Positions 22,301 to 34,484 of a stretch of DNA of 64,000 bases are shown piece by piece. The position numbers and the translations under genes are program-made. Each line of letters starts with the position of its first letter. Position 1 is the stretch's first letter. The DNA is from Drosophila miranda. Taxonomy: Eukaryota; Arthropoda; Insecta; Diptera; Drosophilidae. The DNA lies in contig NC_046674.1 in assembly GCF_003369915.1 (NCBI RefSeq), positions 14,446,001 to 14,510,000 of the forward strand. The letters are read 5' to 3'. A model generated the notes under the pieces. The model was not told where the DNA came from and ran no database searches. It saw nothing but the letters and a program-made list of their open reading frames with translations.

Positions 22301-22585
22301 TAATGTGGGCGTGGCATGCCTGTTCGTGATCGGGAAAGTCCTGCTCATCGATTGGCAGCAGAAGAATCAAAAAGCATCATTAAATCGTGATTTTAAAGCT
22401 GATCGACAGTGTGGATCCTTACAATCTTGGGAAGTATGTCTTTCGCCTATCTGGCCCTGTAACCCCCCAACTTTTGGCTGTACAAATTATTGAAAAACTG
22501 TTTTCTGTTGTTCCGGCGGCCAATCTGGACCTGGCACATCATTTCGTGATCGGAAGAGTCCTGCCAATCGATTGGCACCCATCAG
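22301..22585. repeat. Imperfect direct repeat of unknown origin
   Basis: A 57-base stretch at about 22305-22361 recurs at about 22527-22583 with roughly three quarters identity. Both include a TTCGTGATCGG start and end in ATCGATTGGCA. Translated, both give FVIG(K/R)VL(L/P)IDW, but in different overall frames. This could be a decayed duplicated exon or simply a tandem non-coding repeat; I do not recognise it. Confidence 0.5.
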
Positions 22586-23672
22586 GACTTAATTGCATCT
22601 AAAGCCAAGAGTAGTAATGCCCTTGCTGGACATTTTTTCGCATCACTTAACCGCTATACACGACGACTGGTCCATCGCTTCCACGAGAGCGGAGCGTGCG
22701 CGCCCACCGACTCACCGGCCACAGCGTGGATTCGATCCAGTGGCGGAAATACCTGGATCGAGATCTATATATCTGTAGAGAGAATTTTGAGCTGCTGCCT
22801 GACACATCGCCACGTACAATCGATGGAGCTGACACCGACACCGACACGCAGCAATTAGCAGCCACATGACTAAAGTCAAATTTATTTTTCGGCTTCTTGT
22901 TTACCCAAAATACACGTAAATATGGGATGGCATGGGATGGGATGGGAGGAGTGGAATGCCCCAAACGGCGGCAAATAGGTAAAACAATTGTTCGACTTGG
23001 CCACTGATTAGCCATTAAAGAGACCCCGGGCCGAGGCCAAAAAGTGCACTTGGAAAACGTACAATTTGTACACACGGACACGGGTAGTACATGAGAACAA
23101 TTAGAGGGCTTTGGCTGGCTTCAGATCTGAGAGTCGGTTGCGTTTTGCGGTTGTCCACCAAAATCATGGACACTCGAAGGCTGTCGCCCGAAAACCGATT
23201 TGGATTCGAGCTTACGAGACATCCAATGACATCTGATTCTGCATCAAGAAAATGGATCGTGCATCTATCGTAAGAGATGCAACACTGATCCCTGGTCAAA
23301 TAATGCATTTTTTTCAACTATAATCTGTGTATTCCCAGCAAAATTTTTTACCTGCAGCTGTTGAGAATTATACATACTTATTGGCAAGATGTTTTCCAGT
23401 GATCTGCCTCTCATTAGCATCCTAATGGAATATGTTAATGATAAGATCAAGATCATTGAATGGCTGGAATGTGAGTGAAACCAATTAAACCCTAACGATA
23501 CCTGACTGAAATAATGATTAAATTATATTTGCTGTGTCCCTGTTTAATTCGAAAAACCACTAGAGAATCATCCACAAATTTTTGGTTGTTCTAGAATAAT
23601 CATTTTAAGTGCTACAATTTAACGCCTTTGACGCCTGTCACCTTCGGCGAGCTCAACGAGGCTTTCCACAGG

Positions 23673-23694
23673 CCCCCCCCCCCCCCCCCCCCCC
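23673..23694. repeat. Poly-C homopolymer
   Basis: Twenty-two consecutive C residues; this is a likely sequencing or assembly weak point. Confidence 0.9.
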
Positions 23695-24611
23695 ACCCCA
23701 TCCCCTGTCCCCCATCTAGCGTACATTAATCACAAAATTGACTTGCTTAAAATGATATTAAGAATTCATGGCGCCTTGAGCACTTGATCTAGTCGCAGCC
23801 CCAGTCCAACGGAGAACAGGGGAGGGGGGGGGAGCGATATGATATTTTTGTGAAATATTTTGTATGGTTTCGAGGGGCTTGCATATGGGGAAATTGATTT
23901 TATAGCCTCTATAAAACGCAAAAGGTTCCCACAGCGAGTGTACAAGATGCAAAATCAACAGCCAGTGTAATTGTTTTTCATTTTTCATTATTTTTTGTTG
24001 TTGTTGTTGTATTATTTATATGTACGAGTATTTTTTTTTGTCATTGCCAGTTGTCTGACGGTTGGTGAGAGCGTGGGGGAGCCTGAGTTAGTGTTAACAC
24101 AGCCATAAAAGTGCTAAACAACCCAACAATTTGCCAGAGAAAACCGAAATAAATTGAGCACTTTTCAGCCTTTTCAGCCGTTTCAGCCTCGCCCTCGGAT
24201 CGGGGGGGGGGAGATACTTATTTGCTTATCGGCAGCCAACTTTGACCTTAGCTTTACAAAATTACTTCACTCGACTCCAAACTGTTTGGGAAACCAATTT
24301 GTTTGGCTAACAACAAAATTAAGCTGCTAATTGCCGAAGGTTGAACTCCGACGGCAGGAATTACAAAATACAATCCATAGGGGAAAATGCTGTGCGACCG
24401 ATATATCCCGGAGTCCCGAGACATTCCTTTGTAAAGCGAATATTAATATCACATTTTTTTGCAAATGTCCCCCCCCCCCAACCAAACAAGCAAACGGAAC
24501 AAAGAGTAGAGCTGTGCGGGTACCGGACGAGAGCGGGGGGGGCAAGCCGATCCGCAGCCGAAGTATTTGCGGTTTGTAAGCTCTCCCTCACTCCCTCTCT
24601 CCCTCCCTATC

Positions 24612-24959
24612 AGTGTTTGTGCTTTTGCCTCTCTCACGCCTCTCGGTTGGGCACCTGCAATGCAAAGCCCCCGAAAATCGTCAGCTCGGATCGCATTGTT
24701 GTAATACCCGGAGACAAGCCGAGACGACGGCCCCAACAACGAAACTCTTTGTGAGCGAAACTAATAAAAAACCGATCGCCCCAACTGTTCCCACAACCAG
24801 TTTCAAGCGAACGCTCGTGCGGTGGAGTCGAGCTCGTCCCCACATCTCTGTCCGTCTCCGTCTCTGTCTCCGTCTCCGTCTCTGGCACCGTCCCCCATAT
24901 AGCCCAGTTCCCAGCTACGCTATCCACTGGAAATATACAAAAATAAATCAACTTAAAAG
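24612..24959 (+). other. Candidate untranslated first exon of Tsp74F
   Basis: It starts at an initiator-like TCAGTG and runs through mixed-composition sequence with a (CCGTCT)n stretch (24850-24886). It ends at AAAAGTGAGTTAAG, a good donor. The next well-supported acceptor on this strand is that of the Tsp74F start exon at 27314. Assignment is by position only. Confidence 0.35.
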
Positions 24960-27313
24960 TGAGTTAAGCTATGGAAAAGTGTTCCGTGCCGTCCCGAGGA
25001 CCGTGATCCTCCACCCACTGTGTGTAGGAAAAGGATATTGCTCCGATTCCGATTCCGATCTCATTCCGATCCGATCCGGGACTGTGACTGTGACGTAACT
25101 CGAAAAGCAAAGTCGAAAGCGAAACGAGAAAAAAAGCCGTTTGCCATGGGAGAACTGCAATTGACAATACCACCAGAAACAACAACAACAACAACAAAAA
25201 CAACCACAACAACAACAAAAATCGCATAAAAACTCAATAGCAATTATCAACTGAGCCTCGCAGCGAATGCAAGAAACCTGTATGGAAAAAGTTTAATAAA
25301 ATAGTCAATACATTGTATGAAAAATATTAACAATAATCTTTCTTGCTGTAAAGCTGTGGAGCTGCAGCCGTCGACATCCAAATAAAACACCGAACAGTTA
25401 ATAAACAAATATTGAGACACGCGAAAAAAAGCACATATGTACATTTTAGCAGCTATCGATTAAATTGTTATGAAACTATAGCTCACGAATCGCAAACAAA
25501 ACTATGAAAAAATGTAGAAAGTAAAACCAACAATGGCCTCACGAATTCGGCATACCCTTGAAACCAAAGCCCCCCAAAAACAGCAACAAAAACTTTTGCA
25601 AGAGTTTAGAGAATAATATTTAAAGCTTATTTCCATTTCCATTCCTATTTCTTGATCTTTTGTAGCCCAGAGACCAGTCCTAAGACTTTCTGTGCAGTCA
25701 AGTGCAACCGAAAATAGTTTGTTTTTAACTGTCTTTCGGCTGGGCTTTCTGTCCCGCCTCGAGCCAAACAATTAAGAGGCAATTTACATAGGCAAAACCT
25801 GTAAAAGGAAAACCGCCAAAATTGGTTACCTAACGAAAACTTCGTTTGTGCTACGGGAAGGCAACAAAGTAAGTACAAACTATAGTGCTCTGATGTTTTC
25901 ATGTGTGTGTAAATAAAAACAGCGAAAGTTGGGGACAGTACAGCCTAGAAATAGTCCTGAAAGGGCAAGCGAAGAAGCTACACTTCTTCGAGTATAGATT
26001 CATCGAAACCCCTTATTATTCGCAGTACCAGGCCTCCACGGTATCTATTTTGCTTCAGAATAACCCAAGTGGAGATGGTCTTTTCCTTGACCATCTCCTC
26101 ATAATTATCACTAGCTACATTGTAGAATAATTCCCCTCCTTCAAACATTTTCCGTTGGTAAGTGTTCTATTATGATGTGTAGCACGTAGAACTGGACAAT
26201 TACCATAAACCTAATTGGTTTTTGTTTATAAGCAGGAGATACTACCATACAACGCCCCATCATTAATGGCGACTTTCAGATGACTCGCCTGTCATCCCAG
26301 GCACGATTCTCTCCACGATGATAGCGACTAATAACAAATACGAGTACTCGTACTCGTACTCGAACTCGCACTCGCACTCGCTGAGAATATTCAGACAGTG
26401 TGAGAACATTTTTTTAATAACCCCGCAATTACCTGACGAACTCTAGTGTGGGGCTTACTTGGGTTTTCGAAATGAGATGTCGTTTGCTGGATAGTAATGG
26501 GGCGGAGACTGATCGCTCAGAGTGGCCTGCAATTATTTGTACTTTTAATTTGCATTTAGAACATGATTCAGAGATGCTATCCCACGCGAGGCTTTTGGGG
26601 AGGCACTCGTAAATCGTAAATAAGCTACTCTAATTAGCCAGCCAAGCAGCCATTTTGGGCTGCGACAGGGGATTACTTTGATTAATTTTGGAGCCTTGTC
26701 TCGGGGCTAATTGCCGGCGGGTATTCGTCATGGAATCGCCTCCGAAGCAAACCTCTGAAGCGAGCCACTGCCACTGCGGTGGCTCTGTAACCAACCAAGT
26801 GGCGGCTCTCCGAAAGCCATAACTGACAAAGCCCACAAAACGTTAACAACAACACAGCCGCCATAATGAACGGTTGTCTAGCGCATTGCGTTGGTTTCGT
26901 CGACGCGCCGACTCCGAATGTGGGTCATGGTTAAGTGTACTTCGGTCGCGTCTCTGCCTCGGACAAGACACTGCCGGAGCCGGAGCTCGAAGCTGGTGCT
27001 GCGCATGCGCCGCTCGTTTTACTGGGAGATGAGACATAGACCAGAGACAGGCGGTACGATAGTTACTGTTAGTTCGATACTAAGAATGGCCATCATTAAT
27101 CCAATGTAATATAACACAAATATCTGTTATCCGTATATCCTTCTACCATTTAGAGCCGCCACGCCATCTAGAACATCCGCAAATCCCTACATTCCAATTC
27201 ATTTGCATTATCATCCATTCTACATCGGAACAATCGCCTTAAGACAAACGTAAACCCATCTGCAGCCGTTCTTCTGGATAGAATTTATAGCTTTACCTCT
27301 CTAACCTCCACAG
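24960..27313. other. Presumed first intron / upstream region of Tsp74F
   Basis: No recognised gene. It contains CAA-rich low complexity (25170-25225), an (ACTCG)n-type repeat at 26341-26382, and a short open stretch at 25921-26130 behind an acceptor-like AAAACAG, discussed under findings. Confidence 0.45.
26341..26382. repeat. (ACTCGT/ACTCGC)n short tandem repeat
   Basis: About seven copies of a 6-bp unit with the sixth base varying between T, A and C. Confidence 0.85.
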
Positions 27314-27322
27314 GACGACGAC

Positions 27323-28352
27323 ATGGGCTTCAGTTCGCGCATGGACTGCTGCGGGCAGTTCGTCAAGTACAGTCTTTTCATAGCCAATTTTGTCATATTC
27401 GTAAGTATCCCCTGAGTCTCCTCCGATCAGTAGTAATATCATATCCTTAGGTGGGTGGCGCCATTGTCTTCTGCCTGACGCTGTGGACACTGGTGGATCG
27501 GAGTTTTGTCAATGAGCTTCTGGGCACGAATCTGTTTTCCGGAGCCGTCTACGTCCTGCTGGTTACATCGGTCATCATTTGTCTGGTCTCGTTCTTGGGC
27601 TGTGTAGGCGCCGGCAAAGAGGTCAAATGCTTGCTCCTAACGGTGAGTAATGTCTTTGAATACATACGAGGTATTCAGTACCTTATTAAGGGACATCCAT
27701 TGGCTTGCCCTGCTGTACTGTGAAGCAACGTACATTTAGCATCCAATTGAAACATCTCACTCGCGTTACATTTTCAGTATTTCATAATCGTGGCTCTGGT
27801 TTTCGTCACTATGCTAATTGGCGGCGTCTTGGGCTATGTGTTCCGCGAACGGGTGCAGCAGACCATGCGGCAGGTAAGGCAGATCGATCCATCGATCATG
27901 TGCAGTCGCATGTAACAGCGTTTTCCGTTTGCAGGAAATGCGCTCCACCATGGCTCTGTATGGCAGTCGACGTGAGATTACCCAGGCCTGGGACCTCACC
28001 CAGGAGCGGCTGCAGTGCTGCGGCGTAGACACGTGGCACGACTGGAATCGGTATGGGCCCGTGCCCGAGTCCTGCTGCCAGGAGCTGTTCGGCGGACAGC
28101 GCAAGGAGTGCACCATCTTCCCAACAATCACGAACCTGTACAATCAGGGCTGCCTCTATGTGACGACCAATTTCATTCGGGATCATGCCGCAGTCATTGG
28201 TGGCACCTCCATAGCGGTGGCTATTCTTATGGTGAGTCAATGACCCCCCCCTTCCCCCTGCCTTTGTGCCGTTGTTAACGTTATATTCTGTTCGTTTTTT
28301 GTAGATTTTTGGCATGATATTCTCTTGTCTACTATTCAATATGATTGAATAG
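27323..28352 (+). CDS. Tsp74F: Tetraspanin Tsp74F
   Basis: Five coding exons, 27323-27400, 27451-27642, 27778-27873, 27935-28231 and 28305-28352, give 236 residues. The protein has the tetraspanin layout: a short cytosolic start with a Cys pair (MDCCGQ), then TM1 (YSLFIANFVIF...) and TM2 and TM3 before the large extracellular loop. The loop carries the CCG signature (LQCCGVDTW) and partner cysteines (ESCCQ, KECTI, QGCLY). TM4 ends in the short tail LFNMIE. Tetraspanins organise plasma-membrane microdomains with integrins and other receptors. The start lies nine bases after a CCTCCACAG acceptor, so a 5' UTR exon is upstream, perhaps at 24612. Gene identity rests on recall of the fly sequence and its neighbourhood next to Prestin. 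A polyadenylation signal lies near 28776. Confidence 0.93.
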
Positions 28353-30145
28353 CGCCAAAGAGATCGGCGAGGAGTTGCAGCTGCAAGAGCAAGTGCCCCC
28401 AGTCCGGAGGAGACCCACTTTTGAATGTACGAGTATTCAAATAGAATATCTATACTAGGAGTATTATCCGAGTGTACGAGTAGAGTATGATACGTTGGAC
28501 TGGACTGGACTGCATTCCAATCCACTCCATTCCATTCCAACTGTCCGTTCCATTTGTATTATGTATGTAAATACGAGTTTAGATACGCATATCTAGTGAG
28601 TATTCATGTTGTAATCGATTGTATTTGTTATCATCTGTTGCACTATTTTGTATTATTTTTTTTTATTAGCCCTAAGTTGCCGAACTAAAATGCAAAATGC
28701 AAATGTTACGATTAAGTATTTTTTTGCTATTGCCAATAGAGAATTTATTTGTTCTATTGTCTATTATTGTTTCCAATAAAATTATTGGAAAATATTTAAC
28801 TTCAATTGAATGGAAAAAGTCATAAAAAAAAACGTAAGAGCATGTCCTTGAGATTAACAAAAAACAGTATGCAGAACAGAACAGATTGCAGAAAAACAGT
28901 AAGTAAACAGTCTCTTCTCTCTCTTACCTTTTGGCCCATAATCTTGAGCAGTTACGTTTTCCCGGTGGCATTTGCAGTTTCTTTCCCGCACACATGAGAA
29001 CGCGATTGATACCGAACGCACGATCTACGCAGCGAAGCCGCAAACGAACACGAACGAGCCAAGAAAATAAGGTGAGGCGCTTGAGGCATTTGAGATGTGA
29101 AGTTCGAGCGGACGCACTAAACGTGAGAGAGTCAGACCTGCAAGATTTGGAATGCCTCACCTTACAAATGGAGCACCTTGGCAGGAGAGACAGCTTATTG
29201 GCACAATTGAACCGGCGGGCGCTCACTTGCCCTAATTTACGCACTTTTCCTTAGACGAGCGACCCTTTTGGCTCCTTCTTCGCCTCCGCCCTAGATCCAG
29301 CCAGCGCCGCTTTGTTGGCTTTTTGGACATTTTTCATGTTTACACTTTTCTACACAGCGGCGATACACTTAAACCGTTTGGTTTTCCATTATTTTCCGGC
29401 TTTTCGCGGTCCGAATCACGGAGACAACTTGGACTACCGGCCGCCGGGTGAAAAATTAATGCGAGAGCGGCAGAAGCGAGAGCGGCAGCGGCAGAAGTGA
29501 GAGCATTGCTTCCATGCTCTCCTGCGACGAGGACCGAATTGCCTCTCCCACTCTCTCTTCAGCGTCTTTTGCTAATTGCTCGCTTATCTCTGCTCCTTGT
29601 CTTCGCCCTCTCCTTCTGCAAAGAGAGATCGAAAGTGTGTGGTTGTCTCTCCTGTTGGTGGGAGTGAGACGGTGTGTGTGCGGCTTAGTACTCGCGCATT
29701 CCTTCTTTTCATCCTCTTTTTCGCACATTCCTACAAATGGAGTTGTTGTATAATTACGGTTTGCTGGTCAGAGTCCGAGGCACCTGGGGCTCCAGGTCGT
29801 TCCACACCGTAGCCACGCCCCAGATCACAGCCCCCAATGAATTTGGTAAGAGCAGATACATAGCATATGTGATTTTTTACGGTTAAATTAAGCAAATAGA
29901 TGGCATACCTTTGGGGGTATGTCAATTAAACCAAAAATATGCTTTATTTTTAATCTATTATTCGGCTAAAAATTTTGATTTATTATCAAATCCCTGTGGA
30001 AAATATTATTATGGATTAAAAATCATAATTAAATCAGCAATATTCCCTCCCATTAAAAAAATAATTAAATTCTCTTTTTTTTCAATTGCAAGAAAAACGC
30101 AGTTTTATTTTTCATTAAGTATAAAAAAAGTAAAAACAAAATAAT
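28353..30145. other. 3' UTR of Tsp74F and intergenic DNA
   Basis: The Tsp74F 3' UTR probably ends near 28790 (AATAAA at about 28776). The remainder has GAGCGG-type and CT-rich low complexity (29460-29600) and an AT-rich stretch before the sulfatase stop codon. I see no gene. Confidence 0.5.
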
Positions 30146-32121
30146 TTAACTAATAAAAACTATAAGCGACAAGCCAATATTGAAGATGCAGAGCCAGAGC
30201 CAAGGACCCGAAGGCGGCAAAGCGGCGGCACTGGAGCCAGGCAACGTGTTGTTCCACCATTCCCAGTGGCCGTCGTGGAGCGCAGGATCGGCGCGATCAT
30301 CCGCTCGGGGAACTCTGGCGCTGGGCAATGCCGTGAGACGGAGCTCCTCCACCTCCTGGGCGAGCAACTGCAGCTGGAGGGGGTACAGGTTGGCCAGGTT
30401 GTAGCGCTCACACGGGTCATTGGCCAGGTCGAAGAGGCAGGCAGCCTTGAGGGGCTCGCACAGGTAGACGGGATCCTCGGGATCCCGCTCCTGTATGGGG
30501 CATCGCTGGGTGGCCTCGTCCCGCATGTGCCGGATGCGGTCGTCAGTCGGGGCCACATTTCCCAGGACAGCCTGCACCTCCGAGGCCCGCACCAGCTGGC
30601 CGTAGTCCCTACTGTTTGGATCCTCCTCGCCGTCCTCCAGCTCACCCAGCCAGTGGTCGTACCGCCCCTCGAAGCTGCTCCCGTTGACGTACTTGAGCGT
30701 GTCCTGCGTGTACGAAGAGTAGCCGAAGACGTCGTCTAGCACGTGCAGCAGATTCCGGGGCTGGGGCTGTGCGCTGGCGCTTAGCGAGGGCCACAGGTTG
30801 AGGCCGTCCAGCCGGAGATCCGATGGCAGAGCCACTCCGGCCGCTGCCGCCAGGGTAGGCAGCCAGTCGATGGCGTGGATCGCCTGGTTGGACACGTAGC
30901 CACGCTGCTGCAGCAACGGGCTCCAGAGGGCACCAACCGATCGAATGCCACCCTCCCAGGGGGATTCCTTTTGCTACTCGGAAGGACATCTATTAGCCCA
31001 GAAAAAGAGTAGAGATAGAGCACTTACCCCACGGAAGGGATAGTTGGAGCCAGCATTGGAGTGAATGCCCACAGTGGGCGCTCCATTGTCCGAGTAGAGC
31101 AGAACGATGCTGTTGTTCAGCATCCCATTGTCCGCCAGGGCACGCATCGTCTGGCCAACGCTCTTGTCCAGACTCGAGATCATGCCTAGCCAGAAGAAAC
31201 CTCTAGTCATGGCCTCTTTTGGGTGCGGGACAGGACTTACCCGCATAGGTGCGACGCTTTGGATCTCGAATGTGCGCAAACTTGGCCACCTCCTCCTCGG
31301 GCGCCTGCATGGGATTGTCCTCGTTGCCCGTGTGCACTGCCAGGTGGCTGAGGACCATGAAGAGCGGCCGACTCTTGTCGTGACGCTCGATTACCTTCCT
31401 GGCCTCTGTCGTAAACGCCTCCGTGGCATACGTGCCCTCTGCCTCACGGCAGGGCTCCAGGTCACGCCTGAAGTCCAAGCCCGTCGAGTAGTTCCTGTCC
31501 AGCATCCGCACGGTTTGGTCATAGTAGTCCATGTAGCCATTGTAGTACCCAAAGTGGTGGTCAAATCCGCGCATCGTCGGCGTCAGGTCCTTCCGCCAGA
31601 AGCCCAGGTGCCACTTGCCCACCAGGTGAGTGGCGTAGCCGGCATCGCGGAAGAGCTCCGGCATGAGACGCTCCTGCCTGGGCAGACCCCAGGGCTCGTC
31701 GGTGACGATCACAAAGTGCTGCATTCCTGGGCAAAGAGTTACCATTATCTTCTTTGTGGAAGCCTTACAGTACCTCTTGCAGCTCACCCGTGTGGATGGG
31801 ATACTTTCCGGTCAGCAGGGTGGCTCTGGAGGGCGTACACAAGTTGGGCACATAGTGTCGATTCAGCAGGATCCCATTGTAGGCCAGGGCATCTATATTC
31901 GGTGTCAGGATCTGGTTCGAGCCATGGAAGCTCACATCGTTGAAACCCTACAGAGAGAATCCTTTTACTGATTCGTACTTTGATTGAATCGAGTAGGAGT
32001 GGCTTACCATATCATCAATCAGTATGATTATGATATTTGGCTTGGCGGATGCCTCGCCCTCTCCATGGCAACCACTAATCGCAGCACTCAGTGAGAGTAG
32101 GACAGGAAGTAGTAGATTCAT
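30146..32121 (-). CDS. Arylsulfatase B-like sulfatase, copy 1
   Basis: Minus-strand exons 32008-32121, 31788-31947, 31241-31726, 31028-31185 and 30146-30973 join in frame into 581 residues. An N-terminal signal peptide ([17 protein letters not shown]) is followed by the metal-binding start [15 protein letters not shown]. The CTPSR motif holds the cysteine converted to formylglycine, and GKWHLG is the second sulfatase signature; YSDNGAPT follows later. ARSB-type enzymes hydrolyse sulfate esters of N-acetylgalactosamine or related sugars in lysosomes or outside the cell; the substrate cannot be read here. The C-terminus ends in a hydrophobic run ([18 protein letters not shown]), which suggests membrane or GPI anchoring. 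It pairs with the paralogue at 37966-40005. The first two intron positions are shared; the paralogue has one intron placed differently in the middle region. Confidence 0.93.
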
Positions 32122-32248
32122 GTTTTGGGAATAGGCTACAGATTCCCGATTAGGTCTACTCTAAAAAAGAACTGCCAAGAGCTTGTTGTTAAGAGTGTTA
32201 ATGATACTATCATTGATCCTAAGAGACGAGACCAGTGTACATATGTGT

Positions 32249-32285
32249 CTGGCATCTGGCATCTGGCATCTGGCATCTGGCATCT
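32249..32285. repeat. (CTGGCAT)n tandem repeat
   Basis: Five perfect head-to-tail copies of a 7-bp unit without spacers. Confidence 0.9.
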
Positions 32286-33790
32286 ACAGGTGTTCCTACT
32301 ACTCCTCGTCCACCACTGACCTCCTCCAGCACCGTGTTGTATGGCCGACAAGTTCGTTAAACCATTCAAGCGATTGTTTAATGCTTTGTTGTCTTTTTGC
32401 AACAATTGTTAAACAGTTATATAAAACACACGGCACAGCACGGCACATGCACACCCGTACTTCACTTCACTTTGCCTCGGTTATGGTTATGGGAAGCGTA
32501 ATTTATTTTTATCTGGATAAAAGTGGGCTTTAATTGTCGCAATAGCCCATAAACACCATGAACCAGCATGGCAATAATGAAATCTGGCCTAAAGGCCTTA
32601 AACCTAAGCCCCATTTAACGCTAGTGAGTCTGTAGCCTGTCGCATTTGCGGCATTTGCCAGTATTGTGTTGTATATAATTTGGATAGAAGTCTAAACTGT
32701 CATGCGAATTCTTTGGGAAATTATCAGTCACGACCTGCGGACTGTGACTGAGAAAGGCAACGCCCAGCGGCGTGACTGTCGACCTTCGGACGCTCGTTAC
32801 TACTAAGTGGCCAAGGCGATCAATGGGAAAATCAGGACTAGTTTATGAATAATCAATGGAAAGGTTCTTCCAGCGTAGTCCCCCCCCCTCTAGCCATCAA
32901 CGCTAATCCTATCCAAAAACTGGTTTAAATCCACGAGATGCATCCACAGGGCAGATGCATCTCGGTCTCTGGCCCCGAGAGGACTTTTGCTTGTGACAGT
33001 GTGTCAGTCGAGGGACTGTGGTATGTGGTATTGTAAATTCAGCCACAACTCACGTTAGTTAGGCGATTTACAATGCACCATTATAATGTTGCCCAATCTG
33101 GTGGCATTATGCAAGACCCCAAGAGAGAGAGAGATTATATAAGGAAAAGTGTGGAAAACCGCGAGGCTTTTGGAAAACAGTCATCTTCATCTGCCAAATA
33201 TGGGAGGTATGTTTTGTTTAGTAATCTCAGAGATTGATTCATCTGAAAAAGCCCTTTCTATGATATAAGAATCCATTCAACATTTCAGGTTGCATTTCAG
33301 AAAGATATGGATCATTTAAGAGATCATTTTTGTAACTCTGTTGAGGGGCCAGCCACTTTTCACATTGTTCTAACGAAACTCTCGAGTATAGTCTCTCAAA
33401 GTCTTTAACCGAAACACTGAAAGCACTTTTCCACTCCACTTAGTACGTTGGCAGTGGTGGCAGTCGCACCCACCCTCCGGTAACAGCTTTGTGCTTGGAG
33501 CTATAGAGGTGACCAGAACTCCGATGGTCTGGTTGGATCCTTCCCGCTGCAACTGCTCCGATCGACTAAGCGGCACGCTGGCTGCTGGCGCTTTTAAGTG
33601 ACAACCTTTCCCCACCCCCCTTCCGACGCTCCACCTCTCTGACGTCACGAATCGTGCGCGAAAAATAAACGTATGAAACCGAAAACACACAGACCCATAA
33701 AAGCCAAAAGCAAAAAGCAAAAGTCAAAAGCAAAACTTGTTTTTGCAAAAGCAAAAGTGAACAATACAAAAGCGAGCAAAGACAAACTTT

Positions 33791-33830
33791 GAGAGAGAGA
33801 GCGAGAGAGAGAGAAAGGGGAGAGAGAGAG
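33791..33830. repeat. GA-rich tract
   Basis: Forty bases of GA repeat with two small interruptions. It is a potential GAGA-factor or CLAMP site and a possible MSL recognition element if this arm is X-linked. Confidence 0.85.
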
Positions 33831-34484
33831 CCTATGACTATCCCGTTATATGTAGCTCTCATGCCGGCACATTGACATTGGTCAGGGTCTCGTGCTCTGG
33901 TGCTCTGATAAGCGGTGATAACATACAAACAGGTTTTTCGCTCTAATTGAATTGATTAGTACTAGCATATATATATATCTATATATATATTTCGCTTGAT
34001 ACGGCTTCGGCCCCGCCAATTTGAATGCCAAGCTTGGAAGGTTGTCTAATTTGCATTGCTCGTGATATTATCGTTCATAGGAGATGACTGTAGAATGGAG
34101 ATATAATCCGGATTTGTTTAAAAAACATGGGAATATGCGAACAGGCAATCAAAGGTAATCCCATAGGAGATCAAAGATGAGGAGGAATACGTTGCTTTTG
34201 TAATATTTAAGATATCTTTTGCTTTTCTATTTTCCTGGGAATCGCAAAAAATTCCCCATGAAGTGAGCTTATCAGATTAGCGCCACCTCTAAGTTACAAG
34301 TCCATCGAAAAATCACCGACTATCTAATCGTATCACTCAAGCAACCCCCGAATCTGAATGATTTACAATCAGCCTTATTGAAAATTTGCCCAGATTTGCC
34401 CTCCGTCTGAGCCCTGGGGAGAGCCCTATAAGAACCGGCAGCAGAGGTCCAAATGGCCAGAGAACCTCAGACAACAGTTGAACC

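Larger units (their letters stand above)
21702..24611. other. Gene-poor stretch downstream of Prestin
   Basis: Prestin 3' UTR probably runs to near 22060. ATCGATA/ATCGATT motifs (DREF-like) lie near 22195 and 22216. An internal imperfect repeat occupies 22301-22585 (listed separately). A pure C tract lies at 23673-23694 and other C/G homopolymers near 23823, 24201 and 24470. Short open frames exist but have no convincing splice context or family. Confidence 0.5.
32122..34484. other. Intergenic region between sulfatase 1 and DM9 gene 1
   Basis: Divergent upstream regions of two genes. It contains a 7-bp tandem repeat (32249-32285) and a 40-bp GA tract (33791-33830). GATA-like sites (TTATCAG near 34269) and a possible TATA box (34427-34432) lie before the DM9 gene. 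No coding gene is recognised. Confidence 0.5.

Noticed and set aside
28931-29254. 107-codon plus-strand frame and an overlapping minus-strand frame
   Set aside because: No splice sites, family or poly(A) signal; it lies downstream of Tsp74F in intergenic sequence.
32249-32285. Regular short repeats resembling an array
   Set aside because: These are simple tandem repeats without spacers, as at 45246-45290; not CRISPR.
33566-33928. 120-codon minus-strand frame
   Set aside because: It is made largely of translated GA tract and A-rich sequence.
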